This document shows positions 27,101 to 34,566 of a stretch of 64,000 bases of DNA, piece by piece (position 1 is the stretch's first letter; the number at the start of each line of letters is the position of its first letter). The position numbers were made by a program, and so were the translations under genes. The notes below the pieces were generated by a model. That model did no database searches, was not told where the DNA came from, and worked only from the letters and a program-made list of their open reading frames with translations. The DNA is from Gemmatimonadota bacterium. Lineage in GTDB: Bacteria; Gemmatimonadota; Gemmatimonadetes; Longimicrobiales; Gaopeijiaceae. Where the stretch lies: contig JACZXQ010000009.1 of NCBI GenBank assembly GCA_022571515.1, positions 1 through 64,000 on the forward strand, written 5' to 3'.

Positions 27101-27383
27101 GACCGCGGCACTCCTCCGGTTGCGCGAGGGATGCGTGGGCATCGCGGCCCAACTCCTGCGCTTTTTCGGAGTCCGACGCACCCTCGGCGAGCCGTACCAG
27201 CACCCTCTCCAGAATCTCGCCCGCCGCCTTGCGCGTGAAGGTAGAGGCCAGGACTTCGTCGGCCGGGGCCCCCGCCGCCAGCAGTCCGATGATGCGGCTG
27301 GAGAGGTGGTACGTCTTCCCCGAGCCGGCCGAGGCCAGAACCAGCTCTCGAGGAACCAGCGAGGAGGTCGCAGGTGTGTTCAT
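24183..27383 (-). CDS. addA: UvrD/Rep-type helicase with C-terminal PD-(D/E)XK nuclease (AddA-like)
   Basis: 1066 residues. Superfamily 1A helicase motifs are complete: ELVLASAGSGKTYHLSSRI (Walker A), HILLDEFQDTSLEQW (DExx), KQSIYGWRGA, VMTVHRSKGLEFDAVVLPEL and LSVLYVALTRAKYALHVI. The C-terminus has the nuclease core GFIDRLVLIQSGGQVV ... AEILDFKTDAI. This is the AddA subunit of an AddAB/RecBCD-type helicase-nuclease that processes double-strand ends. The ATG at 27383 overlaps the stop of the AddB-like gene (ATGA), so the two subunits are translated together. Symbol given by architecture and neighbour. Confidence 0.9.
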   Translation of the reverse strand: MNTPATSSLVPRELVLASAGSGKTYHLSSRIIGLLAAGAPADEVLASTFTRKAAGEILERVLVRLAEGASDSEKAQELGRDAHASLAQPEECRGLLGRLLTDLHEMNVGTLDAFFVRVARSFFQELGLAPSWTIADGPTQDRLKTEAVQAALAGADRAELVELLRMLNRGEADRQVHNALLDNVDTLLRIRRQLDPEAVDPWSPSFGVTEQLSPETLQATALELATRLRELEVPKTQAGDPMKAWETARDSTSDAIAALDWVAVFGKGVGTKIIAGEDLFSRKPIPSEFVDVFDEARRLARIDLAPKLRRETEAMGRLAELLETAFESAQRRAGAYRFEDITYLLGGPDPTGGREDLHYRLDQQVRHILLDEFQDTSLEQWRALEPLAHELLSGHLDERAGVIVADTKQSIYGWRGARPELVRQVGERHGLAETTMDKSWRSSAVVLDFVADVFRGLPSNGVVSSIDVGPDVASAWMEDFTELSPARDLPGHVCVHLAPADTGRAAIRPNLLRHAAEVVKELHDQMPGQTIGVLVRRNTVVGYLMDELRELGVRASGEGGTFLTDTPPANALLSLFRLADHPCDRAALYHVASTPLGEVVGLRDRKDHGAARAVAARIRIRLLREGYGPTLSGLVHDLAPRCDAREVQRLLQLVELGHRWDERPTLRPSDFTRYVAGESVEDPSSARVQVMTVHRSKGLEFDAVVLPELYVSLEPKGRGVAIPERNEDGLVVRVYPRVQKALLPLFPEVVAPERERRAAGLRDGLSVLYVALTRAKYALHVILPPEGGSTKHSAAVIREALGLEDEQAGAEGILLERGDPRWFERLEGQPEPLPAPVDATKSEGDADPRAPLLGPSTAGPGRNLARRSPSSLEGGAHVDLSFALRLDAAPAFLRGEVVHAWCEQIEWIEDGIAADEALATIARKTAPGMADAQVTRLIADFRGWLEMDPIRSALSRDAFPSEPDTVVRVENEYPFARRLGDEIQEGFIDRLVLIQSGGQVVRAEILDFKTDAIEAGDEALLAARTEHYRPQITAYCDVVREQYRLAEGDVAGKLMFLRAGVVRDVV

Positions 27384-30328
27384 TCTCCGCCCTCCTCTTC
27401 GCCGCTTACATCGTCGAAGGCCGCGTCCGCATCCTCGCTCGTGGCCTGCCATCCCACGGTAAGGAGGGGCTTCAAGGCATCCTGTCCGTGCCAACCGACC
27501 TTCGTCACGGTGGGATCGTACTCGAACCTGCCCACCCTCAGACTCCTGACCGCCTCCTGAGCCGTGGCCTCCGCCGAGGCAAAGTCATCCTCGCTCCAGT
27601 CGGCGAGCATGAACTCGCAATCCTCCGTGTTCTTGGGTAGAGAGACATAGCCGAAACGGACATGACCCTGCTCGACAGCTTTCGTGTCGACAAGCGGTCG
27701 GCCCTGCTCATCCACGATCCCCGGCAGAAGCCGTCGGTACAGTGGCAACTGGAGATCGACCCATCGGCGATCGCCGTCCTTACCCTTCCGATGGGTCCTC
27801 TCAGGAGGATCTACGGAGTTGCCGGTCTTGTAATCGAGCACCGCCCACTCGCCCGTGGAGGCATTGTGGTCGATACGGTCGATGCGCCCTTTGAGGAGGA
27901 CAGGCGTGCCATCGACGTCGAACGGGACACCATCTCCGTCGGGATTACACTCCACCGCCACGATCCGCCATCCCTGCGCTGCCCACTTCGCCTGCTTCCC
28001 GGCGAAGGCCCGCAGCCGGGCCTTGAGCTGCTCGGCCTGAAGGTAGACCGCGGGCAGAGCGTGCTCGCCGTAGCGTGACACAACCTCCTCGTCGAGGAGG
28101 TCCGCCAGCGCACCGGCCACAGCCGACTCGTCCGCCACGTCGACCCGCGGCGGAGACTCCAGTGCCCACAACCCGAACTGGTGCAGGATATCGTGGGCGA
28201 GGGACCCGAACCCCATCGGGTCCAGCTCCCGAGCGGTGTCGTCAATGGTGGCGAGGCCATACACACGCTCGAGGACGAACCTGTAGGGGTCACTCAGGAG
28301 AGCCTTGAACGCGGTGACCGCTAGACGGTTAGGCAGCTCGTCTTCCCCCAACTCGATCACCGGCTCAGGCGGAACCGTGAACTCACTCTTCTCGCCCGGT
28401 CGCAGGCCGAGGGAGGCCAGGCTGGAGCCGCCCGAGCCTCCCCCATCCCTCTTCAAGAACTGAAGCACGCGCGCCGGCATCCGCTCCTCGAGGATCCGGA
28501 ACATGAGACGGCTGGGGCGGAGGGGATCGCCCTGCGCGGTACGGCGTCCCGTGATGAGAAGGACCGATGCCTTCGAGTGCAGCACAGTGGTGAGACGGTA
28601 TGCATCCCGCGCCAGCCTGCTCCGGTTGTCGGGCAGGCCGAGGCGGGTACGAAGTGCGTCGGGCAGGAACGCATGCCCACTCACCGACTCGGGCAAGAAG
28701 CCCTCGTTGAACCCCGTGAGAACGACGATCGGCGCGTCGTCCAGCGGAAGCTCGAGCCAGTCCAGCAACTCCACCGCATCCCGGCCGGGCTCGGGCGGAA
28801 GCGCCTCGTCCCGGAGCCCCAGGAGGAGGGTCCGAATGGCCCCCGTACCCGTGCACTCCTCGTCCAGCTGCGCCGGCATGGCCGCGAGTGCCGCGGCCAC
28901 CGACCGGATGCGGACCAGCGTGTCCAGCAGCCGCCGATGCCCAGGCCGGCTCAGGTCCAACTCCAACTCGCCGTAGGCCACGAGGAGCACGTCCATCACC
29001 ACGGGCATCCATTGCGACAGCTGCTTGCGGCCGCCGAAGGACTTGAGCGGCCCGTCCCACTCCAGGGCCCGAACCACATGAGGGAAGCGGGCCGCCTTGT
29101 CTCGCCCTACGGGCATCTCACTAGAAACCGTGAACGGCAGGTGGATATTGAAGTACTCGTCCGCCACCTCGATGGACTCGAGCCCGGCAGCCGCGGCATC
29201 AGTAGCCCTGGTCAGGGCGCCGGCATCGGGATGCCGCAGCAACGCGGCCAGCGCCTCGAAGCTGCCGCCGTCCAGGTAGTCGGCGACGGCCCGGAGCATG
29301 CGAACGGGGCCCGTGCGCGACAGAGGCGTTCCCGCAGCGTAGCGGGGGGGCACCCCGCGAGCCTCCAGGCGCTGCTCCAGGTAGGGCACTACTTCCGATT
29401 CGGGATGCACGGCCAGCACGACCTCGTCTGCCGAATACCTCCCACCGAGGCCGGCCAAAGCGTCGATGACCGCCTCCGCCTGATCGACCGGTCGCTCCAC
29501 CACTTCGAGGACCTGGTCGGTCACCGGTACCAGTGCACTCTCCCAGTAGTCCGTGCATGGCAGGCCGAAGGTGTCGAAAGCGGTGGTGGCGTCGGTGCCG
29601 TCGTCGAGTTCCGCCGGAGCGTGGATGAGCGTGCGCACCGCCGCGCCGCTGGCCTCCACGAGCCGCCGGGTCACCGCCGGCAACTCCACGATAGAGACCA
29701 ACCAGAGGTCACCCGTGAAAGGAGCGACATCGGACTCCAGAGCCGCCATTCGAGCCGCAAAGCGGTCCGCCAGCCCGGCCTTCTCCAGAAGCTGCGCGTA
29801 GCGTCGCTGCACCCGGCCCAGCGCCTCCCAGCGGGCTCCGTCGTCGAAGGACATGCCCGAACGGCAGATCTTCACCAGGTCTGCGAACCGGTGACCCTCC
29901 CGCGCCAGATTCTGGTGCAGCCCGGCCAGCAAGCCGGCGAGCTCATCCCACTCGGCGAGGCCGTCGCTCTCGGGGAGATGGGGGAAGACCTTCTCGACAA
30001 CCGCGCGGTCCACGCTCCGAAGAGCTTGGGACCATGCGCGGCGCGATATCACCTCATCCGCCAGGGGCTTCGGGCTGGCATGGAGCAGCCCGGGTAGGCT
30101 GCCCACCGTGGTGGCCGTAGGTGGGATCAGCGTTACGCCGCAGGCCTCGGCCTCGTCCAGGAGCAGCTCGATGATGCGACGGCGAGCCCGCCGTCCAGGG
30201 AGGACGAGGGTGGCAGGCCGGAGGTCGGCCACTGCCCCCTCGGCATAGTGCTGGATGAGGTGGGACGCGGCGGACGGCAGCGCCGGTCGGTCCCACCCGA
30301 GGAACACGCGATCAACGGTGTGTGCCAA
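27380..30328 (-). CDS. addB: AddB-like nuclease subunit
   Basis: 982 residues from TTG 30328. It has the inactive-helicase fold (VLPGRRARRRIIELLLDEAE) without Walker A, and a C-terminal PD-(D/E)XK nuclease with GRIDRIDHNASTGEW and AVLDYKTGN. Pairing with the downstream helicase by ATGA overlap supports an AddAB complex. The four Cys that hold the 4Fe-4S cluster of classic AddB are not visible near the nuclease, so this looks like the cluster-less variant. The start is uncertain: no clear ribosome site, and the frame is open up to 30385 inside the preceding gene. Confidence 0.82.
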   Translation of the reverse strand: MAHTVDRVFLGWDRPALPSAASHLIQHYAEGAVADLRPATLVLPGRRARRRIIELLLDEAEACGVTLIPPTATTVGSLPGLLHASPKPLADEVISRRAWSQALRSVDRAVVEKVFPHLPESDGLAEWDELAGLLAGLHQNLAREGHRFADLVKICRSGMSFDDGARWEALGRVQRRYAQLLEKAGLADRFAARMAALESDVAPFTGDLWLVSIVELPAVTRRLVEASGAAVRTLIHAPAELDDGTDATTAFDTFGLPCTDYWESALVPVTDQVLEVVERPVDQAEAVIDALAGLGGRYSADEVVLAVHPESEVVPYLEQRLEARGVPPRYAAGTPLSRTGPVRMLRAVADYLDGGSFEALAALLRHPDAGALTRATDAAAAGLESIEVADEYFNIHLPFTVSSEMPVGRDKAARFPHVVRALEWDGPLKSFGGRKQLSQWMPVVMDVLLVAYGELELDLSRPGHRRLLDTLVRIRSVAAALAAMPAQLDEECTGTGAIRTLLLGLRDEALPPEPGRDAVELLDWLELPLDDAPIVVLTGFNEGFLPESVSGHAFLPDALRTRLGLPDNRSRLARDAYRLTTVLHSKASVLLITGRRTAQGDPLRPSRLMFRILEERMPARVLQFLKRDGGGSGGSSLASLGLRPGEKSEFTVPPEPVIELGEDELPNRLAVTAFKALLSDPYRFVLERVYGLATIDDTARELDPMGFGSLAHDILHQFGLWALESPPRVDVADESAVAGALADLLDEEVVSRYGEHALPAVYLQAEQLKARLRAFAGKQAKWAAQGWRIVAVECNPDGDGVPFDVDGTPVLLKGRIDRIDHNASTGEWAVLDYKTGNSVDPPERTHRKGKDGDRRWVDLQLPLYRRLLPGIVDEQGRPLVDTKAVEQGHVRFGYVSLPKNTEDCEFMLADWSEDDFASAEATAQEAVRSLRVGRFEYDPTVTKVGWHGQDALKPLLTVGWQATSEDADAAFDDVSGEEEGGE

Positions 30329-30341
30329 GGCTTGCTTTCGT

Positions 30342-31223
30342 CTACCGCACGAGGGGGCCCTCGCCCAGCAGGTCTCCCCCGGCACTCAGGAACTTCACAG
30401 CGGTGGCGTGCCCTTCCTCGACCACGAACTCCACGTTGATACCGATCTCGACGTTGAAGAGCTGGTCTCCTCGGAGGAGCCCGGGGTTGAAGCGCGGCCC
30501 CCCGGACGGAATGAGAGCGAACTCGAACTCGTCGTCCGGGTGAAGGAGGAACGGTAGACGCCCGCGTAGCAGACCGTCCGTCGCGAAGATCTCGAGGCGG
30601 CCCTCGGCAGGCCAGCCCGTCCACGGCGGGAAGCTCATCTCGTAATCGCCAATGAACTCAGCCTGTCGGTCCGCAGTCAGGACGAGGGGCCTCGACGGTT
30701 GAACCACGACCTGCAGCGCCACTGAGGTCGTGCCCCACTGCATGTTGAGCACAGCCCCGTCCCCTCTGACCACCGGAAAAGACCAGGTCAACATCTCGAC
30801 ATGAGACGCCTGGGTGGGCGCGGCGGCGATGTGGATCTGCTCCGAAGTCGAATCCGGCTTCACGAAGTGGAAGATCCTGGGATTCCGGTTGAGCGAGATC
30901 GTGAAGTGGTCCCGGTTGGGAATCGCCCAGACGGAGTATTTTCCGGCCGGGACCTCGACGCCGTTCAGGTGGATATCCTTGTCCACCTCCAGCGTGGTCG
31001 CCCAGTTCGCCCCGGGCGTCCACACCACGCCCCACGGCACGAGGGCCCCAAACAGCTCCCGGCCGCGGGCCACCGGGCGGCCATACTCCAATGTGAGCGT
31101 GGTGCCGTCCACGGTCTGAGCGACAACGGCGCGCTCGCTAGCCTGGATCTGTCCAAGAGCCTGCGTCGGGACGATCAGGGTCGACACGACGGCGAGAAGC
31201 CCCAGCGGGATTTTGGGTGACAT
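30342..31223 (-). CDS. Exported DUF2911 protein
   Basis: 293 residues. The signal peptide (LLAVVSTLIVPTQALGQ) is followed by the DUF2911 domain, recognised by YGRPVARGRELFGALVPWG, VWTPGANWATTLEVDKD and VEVPAGKYSVWAIPN. A second domain of ~100 residues follows (DYEMSFPPWTGWPAEGRLEI). DUF2911 proteins are extracytoplasmic and have no proven activity. It ends 13 bp before the addB start on the same strand, so co-transcription is possible but functionally unrelated. Confidence 0.85.
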   Translation of the reverse strand: MSPKIPLGLLAVVSTLIVPTQALGQIQASERAVVAQTVDGTTLTLEYGRPVARGRELFGALVPWGVVWTPGANWATTLEVDKDIHLNGVEVPAGKYSVWAIPNRDHFTISLNRNPRIFHFVKPDSTSEQIHIAAAPTQASHVEMLTWSFPVVRGDGAVLNMQWGTTSVALQVVVQPSRPLVLTADRQAEFIGDYEMSFPPWTGWPAEGRLEIFATDGLLRGRLPFLLHPDDEFEFALIPSGGPRFNPGLLRGDQLFNVEIGINVEFVVEEGHATAVKFLSAGGDLLGEGPLVR

Positions 31224-31342
31224 TCAGATCTCCTCGAAAGAAATGGTCAAGCCAATATTGGGGTGACAGGGCTTCGTGAAAAGGGCGCCCATCGGATGCT
31301 AAGCTTCATCGTCCCGTTGCGCCTGTCCAGCCCACTCGCAGA

Positions 31343-31762
31343 CTACGAAGCCGGATCCAGAGGAGCGACGACCTCGAGTGAGGGAAAGTACGTACGGTAT
31401 CGGCCCCTATCTCTCGTCATGAGGGCCATACCCGCGACCGCCGCGTGGGCACCGATGTAGAAGGCGGGCAGCGGCGACTGCTTAACCCCGCCCCGTCGGC
31501 GGTAGCTCGCGAAGCACTTGCCGGCGAGAAACGCGGCCTCCCACGGAAGAGAGTCTCTACGAAACATACTCGCCGGCAGAGCTTCCTCGAGATCCTCGAT
31601 TCGCTCGAACCGAATCGAGACTTCCGCATAGATGATCGGATCGATCACCAGCACAGACCTCTCCGCTCGCTTCTCGAGAGCGGCCGCGGACCAAGAAAAC
31701 CACTCCGGGTCTTCCGTCAGGACGTCGAGCAGAACGTTGCTGTCGACAAGCGTAGCACTCAC
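31343..31762 (-). CDS. vapC: VapC-type PIN-domain toxin
   Basis: 139 residues. PIN RNase with the acidic residues in place: LVDSNVLLDVLTEDPEW (first Asp), DPIIYAEVSIRFE (Glu), FYIGAHAAVAGMALMTRDRG (late acidic). Such toxins cleave RNA when freed from antitoxin. The ATG overlaps the antitoxin stop by 4 bp (ATGA), the classic vapBC layout. Unlike the broken copy at 21969, this one is complete. Confidence 0.92.
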   Translation of the reverse strand: MSATLVDSNVLLDVLTEDPEWFSWSAAALEKRAERSVLVIDPIIYAEVSIRFERIEDLEEALPASMFRRDSLPWEAAFLAGKCFASYRRRGGVKQSPLPAFYIGAHAAVAGMALMTRDRGRYRTYFPSLEVVAPLDPAS

Positions 31763-31989
31763 GACCCCTCGCCTCGTGTGAGAGCGAGGATCTCATCCGT
31801 ACTCATCCGTACGGTGCCTCGACCCCTCATGTGCTCTACGATTCTCCCACCACGGCGGCCGACGTTCGCCTTCTTCAGCACGACCACGTCATCTCGCACC
31901 TCGAACTCGACCTCCGTGTGCGGCAACAGCCCGAGTCGCTCGCGAATCTCCTGAGGAATCGTGACCTGGCCTTTGGTCGTGATTTTCAT
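31759..31989 (-). CDS. vapB: AbrB/VapB-type antitoxin
   Basis: 76 residues. The N-terminal swapped-hairpin AbrB domain reads MKITTKGQVTIPQEIRERLG, and the tail contains a toxin-binding segment (GGRIVEHMRGRGTVRMSTDE). It neutralises the downstream VapC and represses the operon. The start ATG 31989 gives the exact AbrB N-terminus. A 26-base palindrome lies 23 bp upstream. Confidence 0.92.
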   Translation of the reverse strand: MKITTKGQVTIPQEIRERLGLLPHTEVEFEVRDDVVVLKKANVGRRGGRIVEHMRGRGTVRMSTDEILALTRGEGS

Positions 31990-32012
31990 CGAGTGGGCTT
32001 TTTTCTTAGATG

Positions 32013-32038
32013 TATTACTCCTACTGGTAGTAGTAATA
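32013..32038 (-). promoter_or_regulatory. Palindromic operator of vapBC
   Basis: A 26-base near-perfect palindrome (11 of 13 pairs match) with ends TATTACT and AGTAATA, centred at 32025/32026. It lies just upstream of vapB and downstream of the next gene's stop. It stands out against the GC-rich background as an A/T-rich block and is the expected VapB binding site. Confidence 0.75.
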
Positions 32039-32041
32039 TCC

Positions 32042-32272
32042 TTAGTCCCAAGGCGCAACAGGATCACCATCCAGCGGACTCGGGAGCGTGGGTCCCCACC
32101 ATCTCTGCAAGTCATCGAGGCATGCGCACAGTTCGCACTCGGGATCCTCGTTCCCTTCGAGCCGGTCCTCCACGTCCTCGATGATGAATTCGGCCAGGCT
32201 GTCCTGTTCCTCAGGACTGAGCGTCTCGACCGCTCGAAGGGCTTCTTCCCACCGCTTTGTGAGCTCACTCAT
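32042..32272 (-). CDS. Small acidic protein upstream of vapBC, unknown
   Basis: 76 residues, helical N-terminus (ELTKRWEEALRAVETLSPEE, then QDSLAEFIIEDVEDRLEG) and a C-terminal part with Cys pair CELCAC and Trp pair. The N-terminal pattern LSPEEQDxLAEFI resembles small antitoxin-like or addiction-module proteins, but no partner other than VapBC is beside it. It ends 3 bp before the vapBC palindrome, so it probably is a separate transcription unit. Confidence 0.6.
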   Translation of the reverse strand: MSELTKRWEEALRAVETLSPEEQDSLAEFIIEDVEDRLEGNEDPECELCACLDDLQRWWGPTLPSPLDGDPVAPWD

Positions 32273-32727
32273 GCGTACGACCTCGATTCAGGTGCGGGGG
32301 GTTGGTGGAGCTAGAAGATGATGCCACGAGCGGGGCGATCGAATGGTCGGAGGGGGCGGTGCAGCTGGGGGATAGTGCCCAAGGTCGATCAACCGACCTG
32401 GACGGCCCCCCAGGCGCACGACGGTGACCCATTCCTGACAGCGACGGATCCATGGCGGTGACCGATCCTCGAAAGCGTCCCATCCAGCCATTGACGGATT
32501 CTGAGCCGTGCGATGGTGGAGGTCCGGGGCCTGGTGCGGGCGAGTCACTGGGGCACCGCCACGGGCCGTCTCCCGGCCCACCCCGGCCACTGGCTCTTTG
32601 CAAGGCCTAGAACCCCGCCGAAGTACGCCCAGGACCCGCTCAGAGCTTCAAAAAACCGGCTCTTATATTAGATGATGGCGGGGCGGGTTGCGCCCCACAG
32701 TGATGACGACGGGAGGGAGACGCACGC
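32273..32727. other. Spacer, no confident gene
   Basis: About 455 bp. The frames on either strand have no recognised motif. The A/T-rich patch around 32650-32670 (CTTATATTAGATG) may hold the promoter for the HNH gene. Confidence 0.4.
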
Positions 32728-34044
32728 ATGATCCAGTTCGCCAACACCAGGCACACGAGTTCTTCCGAGGACACCGAACGCCCGGGCGACGAGATCGAAC
32801 GGCTCGGAGACGAGATCGCCCGGCTCGCGGCTCACATCCATGCGGCCACCTACCGGCTGCTCGTCCTGATCCGTGAGTTCGACGAGCGAGAGGGCTGGGG
32901 CGGGGGCTTCCGGTCCTGTGCCCACTGGCTCGGTTGGCGTACCGGTATCGCCCCCGGCCCGTCGCGCGAGAAGGTGCGCGTGGCGAAGGCCCTGGCCGGG
33001 CTGCCTCTGATCTCCGGGGCGATGGAGCGAGGTGCTCTCTCGTTCTCGAAAGCCCGGGCGCTCACCCGCGTGGCCACGGCCGAGAACGAGGAGGCGCTGC
33101 TGGAACTCTCCGAGCACGGAACGGCCGCACACATCGAGAAGATCGTTCGAGCGTGGAGGAGAGTGGACCGCCAGGAGGACGCCGAAGCGGAAAGGGAGCG
33201 CCACGAGAGCCGGTACGTGAATCTCCACGTCGACGAGGACGGGATGTACGTGCTGCGTGGCCGGCTGGATCCAGAGGTGGGCGAATTGCTGGAGAAGGCC
33301 CTAGCCGCTGCGGCGGATGCGCTCTACCGGAAGTCGGAAGATGGCGCGGATGCCGCTGTGGCCCCGACGGCCGAACAGCGGCGCGCCGACGCACTGGGCC
33401 TCATCGCAGAGCGCGCGCTTGCGGCGAAGAGCGATGAGGATGGACGGCCGGTCGGCCGGGCCGAGCGCTATCAGGTGGTGCTGCATGTGGAGGCGAACAC
33501 GGGCGCGTCCGTCCTCGAGAGCAGCGGCATAGGCGTTCCCGCGGGAACGTCTAGACGGCTCTCGTGCGACGCCAGCCTGGTGGTGATGACGCACGATGAA
33601 GACGGTTCCGTGCTCGATGTGGGCAGAAAGCGCCGTACCGTACCGCCCCCTATCCGCAGGGCGTTGGATCACCGGGACGGCGGATGCCGCTTTCCGGGCT
33701 GCGGGCTCACCTACACCGACGCGCATCACATCCGACACTGGGCCGAGGGAGGGGAAACGAAGCTGGGTAATCTTTTGTTGGTGTGCGCCACGCACCACAG
33801 AGCCCTGCATGAGGATGGATTCACGGTCGAGCTGGACGGAACCGGCCGGCCACAGTTCCGGCGGCCGGACGGCAGGCCGCTTCCTGCGGTGCCTCGGGCG
33901 CCCCGCCTGGGGAAAGATCCCGTCGCGGATCTAGAGCGTGAGCATCGAAGCCGGGGCGTCGCCCCCGGGCCCCACACCACCACGCCCCTCTGGCTCGGGG
34001 AGCCGCTCGACCTCGGGCTGGCGATCGATCTGCTGAGGGTGTAG
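32728..34044 (+). CDS. DUF222 / HNH endonuclease-domain protein (13E12-repeat type)
   Basis: 438 residues. The N-terminal DUF222 region is helical (SCAHWLGWRTGIAPGPSREK, then VRVAKALAGLPLISGAMERG) and the C-terminal HNH nuclease is DGGCRFPGCGLTYTDAHHIR, HWAEGGETKLGNLLLVCATH, HRALHEDG with Cys-x4-Cys...His zinc ligands. These proteins are abundant, often multi-copy and possibly mobile; their biological role is not settled. It begins MIQFANTRHTSSSED with GGGAGGGAGACGCACGC upstream. Confidence 0.9.
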   Translation: MIQFANTRHTSSSEDTERPGDEIERLGDEIARLAAHIHAATYRLLVLIREFDEREGWGGGFRSCAHWLGWRTGIAPGPSREKVRVAKALAGLPLISGAMERGALSFSKARALTRVATAENEEALLELSEHGTAAHIEKIVRAWRRVDRQEDAEAERERHESRYVNLHVDEDGMYVLRGRLDPEVGELLEKALAAAADALYRKSEDGADAAVAPTAEQRRADALGLIAERALAAKSDEDGRPVGRAERYQVVLHVEANTGASVLESSGIGVPAGTSRRLSCDASLVVMTHDEDGSVLDVGRKRRTVPPPIRRALDHRDGGCRFPGCGLTYTDAHHIRHWAEGGETKLGNLLLVCATHHRALHEDGFTVELDGTGRPQFRRPDGRPLPAVPRAPRLGKDPVADLEREHRSRGVAPGPHTTTPLWLGEPLDLGLAIDLLRV

Positions 34045-34141
34045 CGATCGGCGCGGAGGCCAAGTGCCCGCGGAAGTGCTGGCGGACTGAGGCGCGGGGG
34101 GGCTCCGCCCCTGCCCCGCATGCTCCTGATTCCGCGTGCCC

Positions 34142-34170
34142 TTGACCCCACAGCCCCCGGTTTACATTAT
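34142..34170 (+). promoter_or_regulatory. Candidate promoter of the first PadR-ADOP cassette
   Basis: TTGACC (34142-34147) and CATTAT (34165-34170) are 17 bases apart, close to a sigma-70 promoter. They lie 53 bp before the PadR start and directly after the HNH gene region. Confidence 0.45.
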
Positions 34171-34222
34171 AAAACAGGTCGACAAAGTAGATCCGTACGT
34201 AAATGTAGACCAGGATGCTACC

Positions 34223-34561
34223 ATGGCCACGAAGTCATTTCTGGGCGAGTTCGAACAGATGGTGCTGTTGGCTGTCATGGCGGGCGGGAATGACGCTTCG
34301 GGCGTCGACATCAGCCAGGAGTTGGAACGGAGTGCGGACCGAAAGGTCTCGAAGGGGTCCCTGTATACCACGCTGGACCGCCTGAAGAAAAAGGGCCTCT
34401 TGAACTGGCGCATCGAGCCGGGTGACATCGCCCGCTCCGGGCTGCCCCGCCGCCACTTCACCGTGACCGAGCGCGGCGTCAAGGCCCTGAGAGAGAGCCG
34501 TAGCGCCCTCCTCAACCTGTGGAGGAACGCCGAGGACGTCCTCGGCGAGGCCGGCGGCTGA
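34223..34561 (+). CDS. PadR-family transcriptional regulator
   Basis: 112 residues from ATG 34223 (AGGAT ribosome site; the frame is open further upstream but across the promoter). Winged helix: FLGEFEQMVLLAVMAGG, KVSKGSLYTTLDRLKKKGLL and PRRHFTVTERGVKALRES. It most likely represses itself and the permease gene that starts 5 bp after its stop. Confidence 0.93.
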   Translation: MATKSFLGEFEQMVLLAVMAGGNDASGVDISQELERSADRKVSKGSLYTTLDRLKKKGLLNWRIEPGDIARSGLPRRHFTVTERGVKALRESRSALLNLWRNAEDVLGEAGG

Positions 34562-34566
34562 CTCAG

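Noticed and set aside
32288-32590. 100-codon minus-strand frame between the vapBC region and the HNH gene
   Set aside because: No recognised motif or clear ribosome site; Pro/Arg-rich. Left as spacer.
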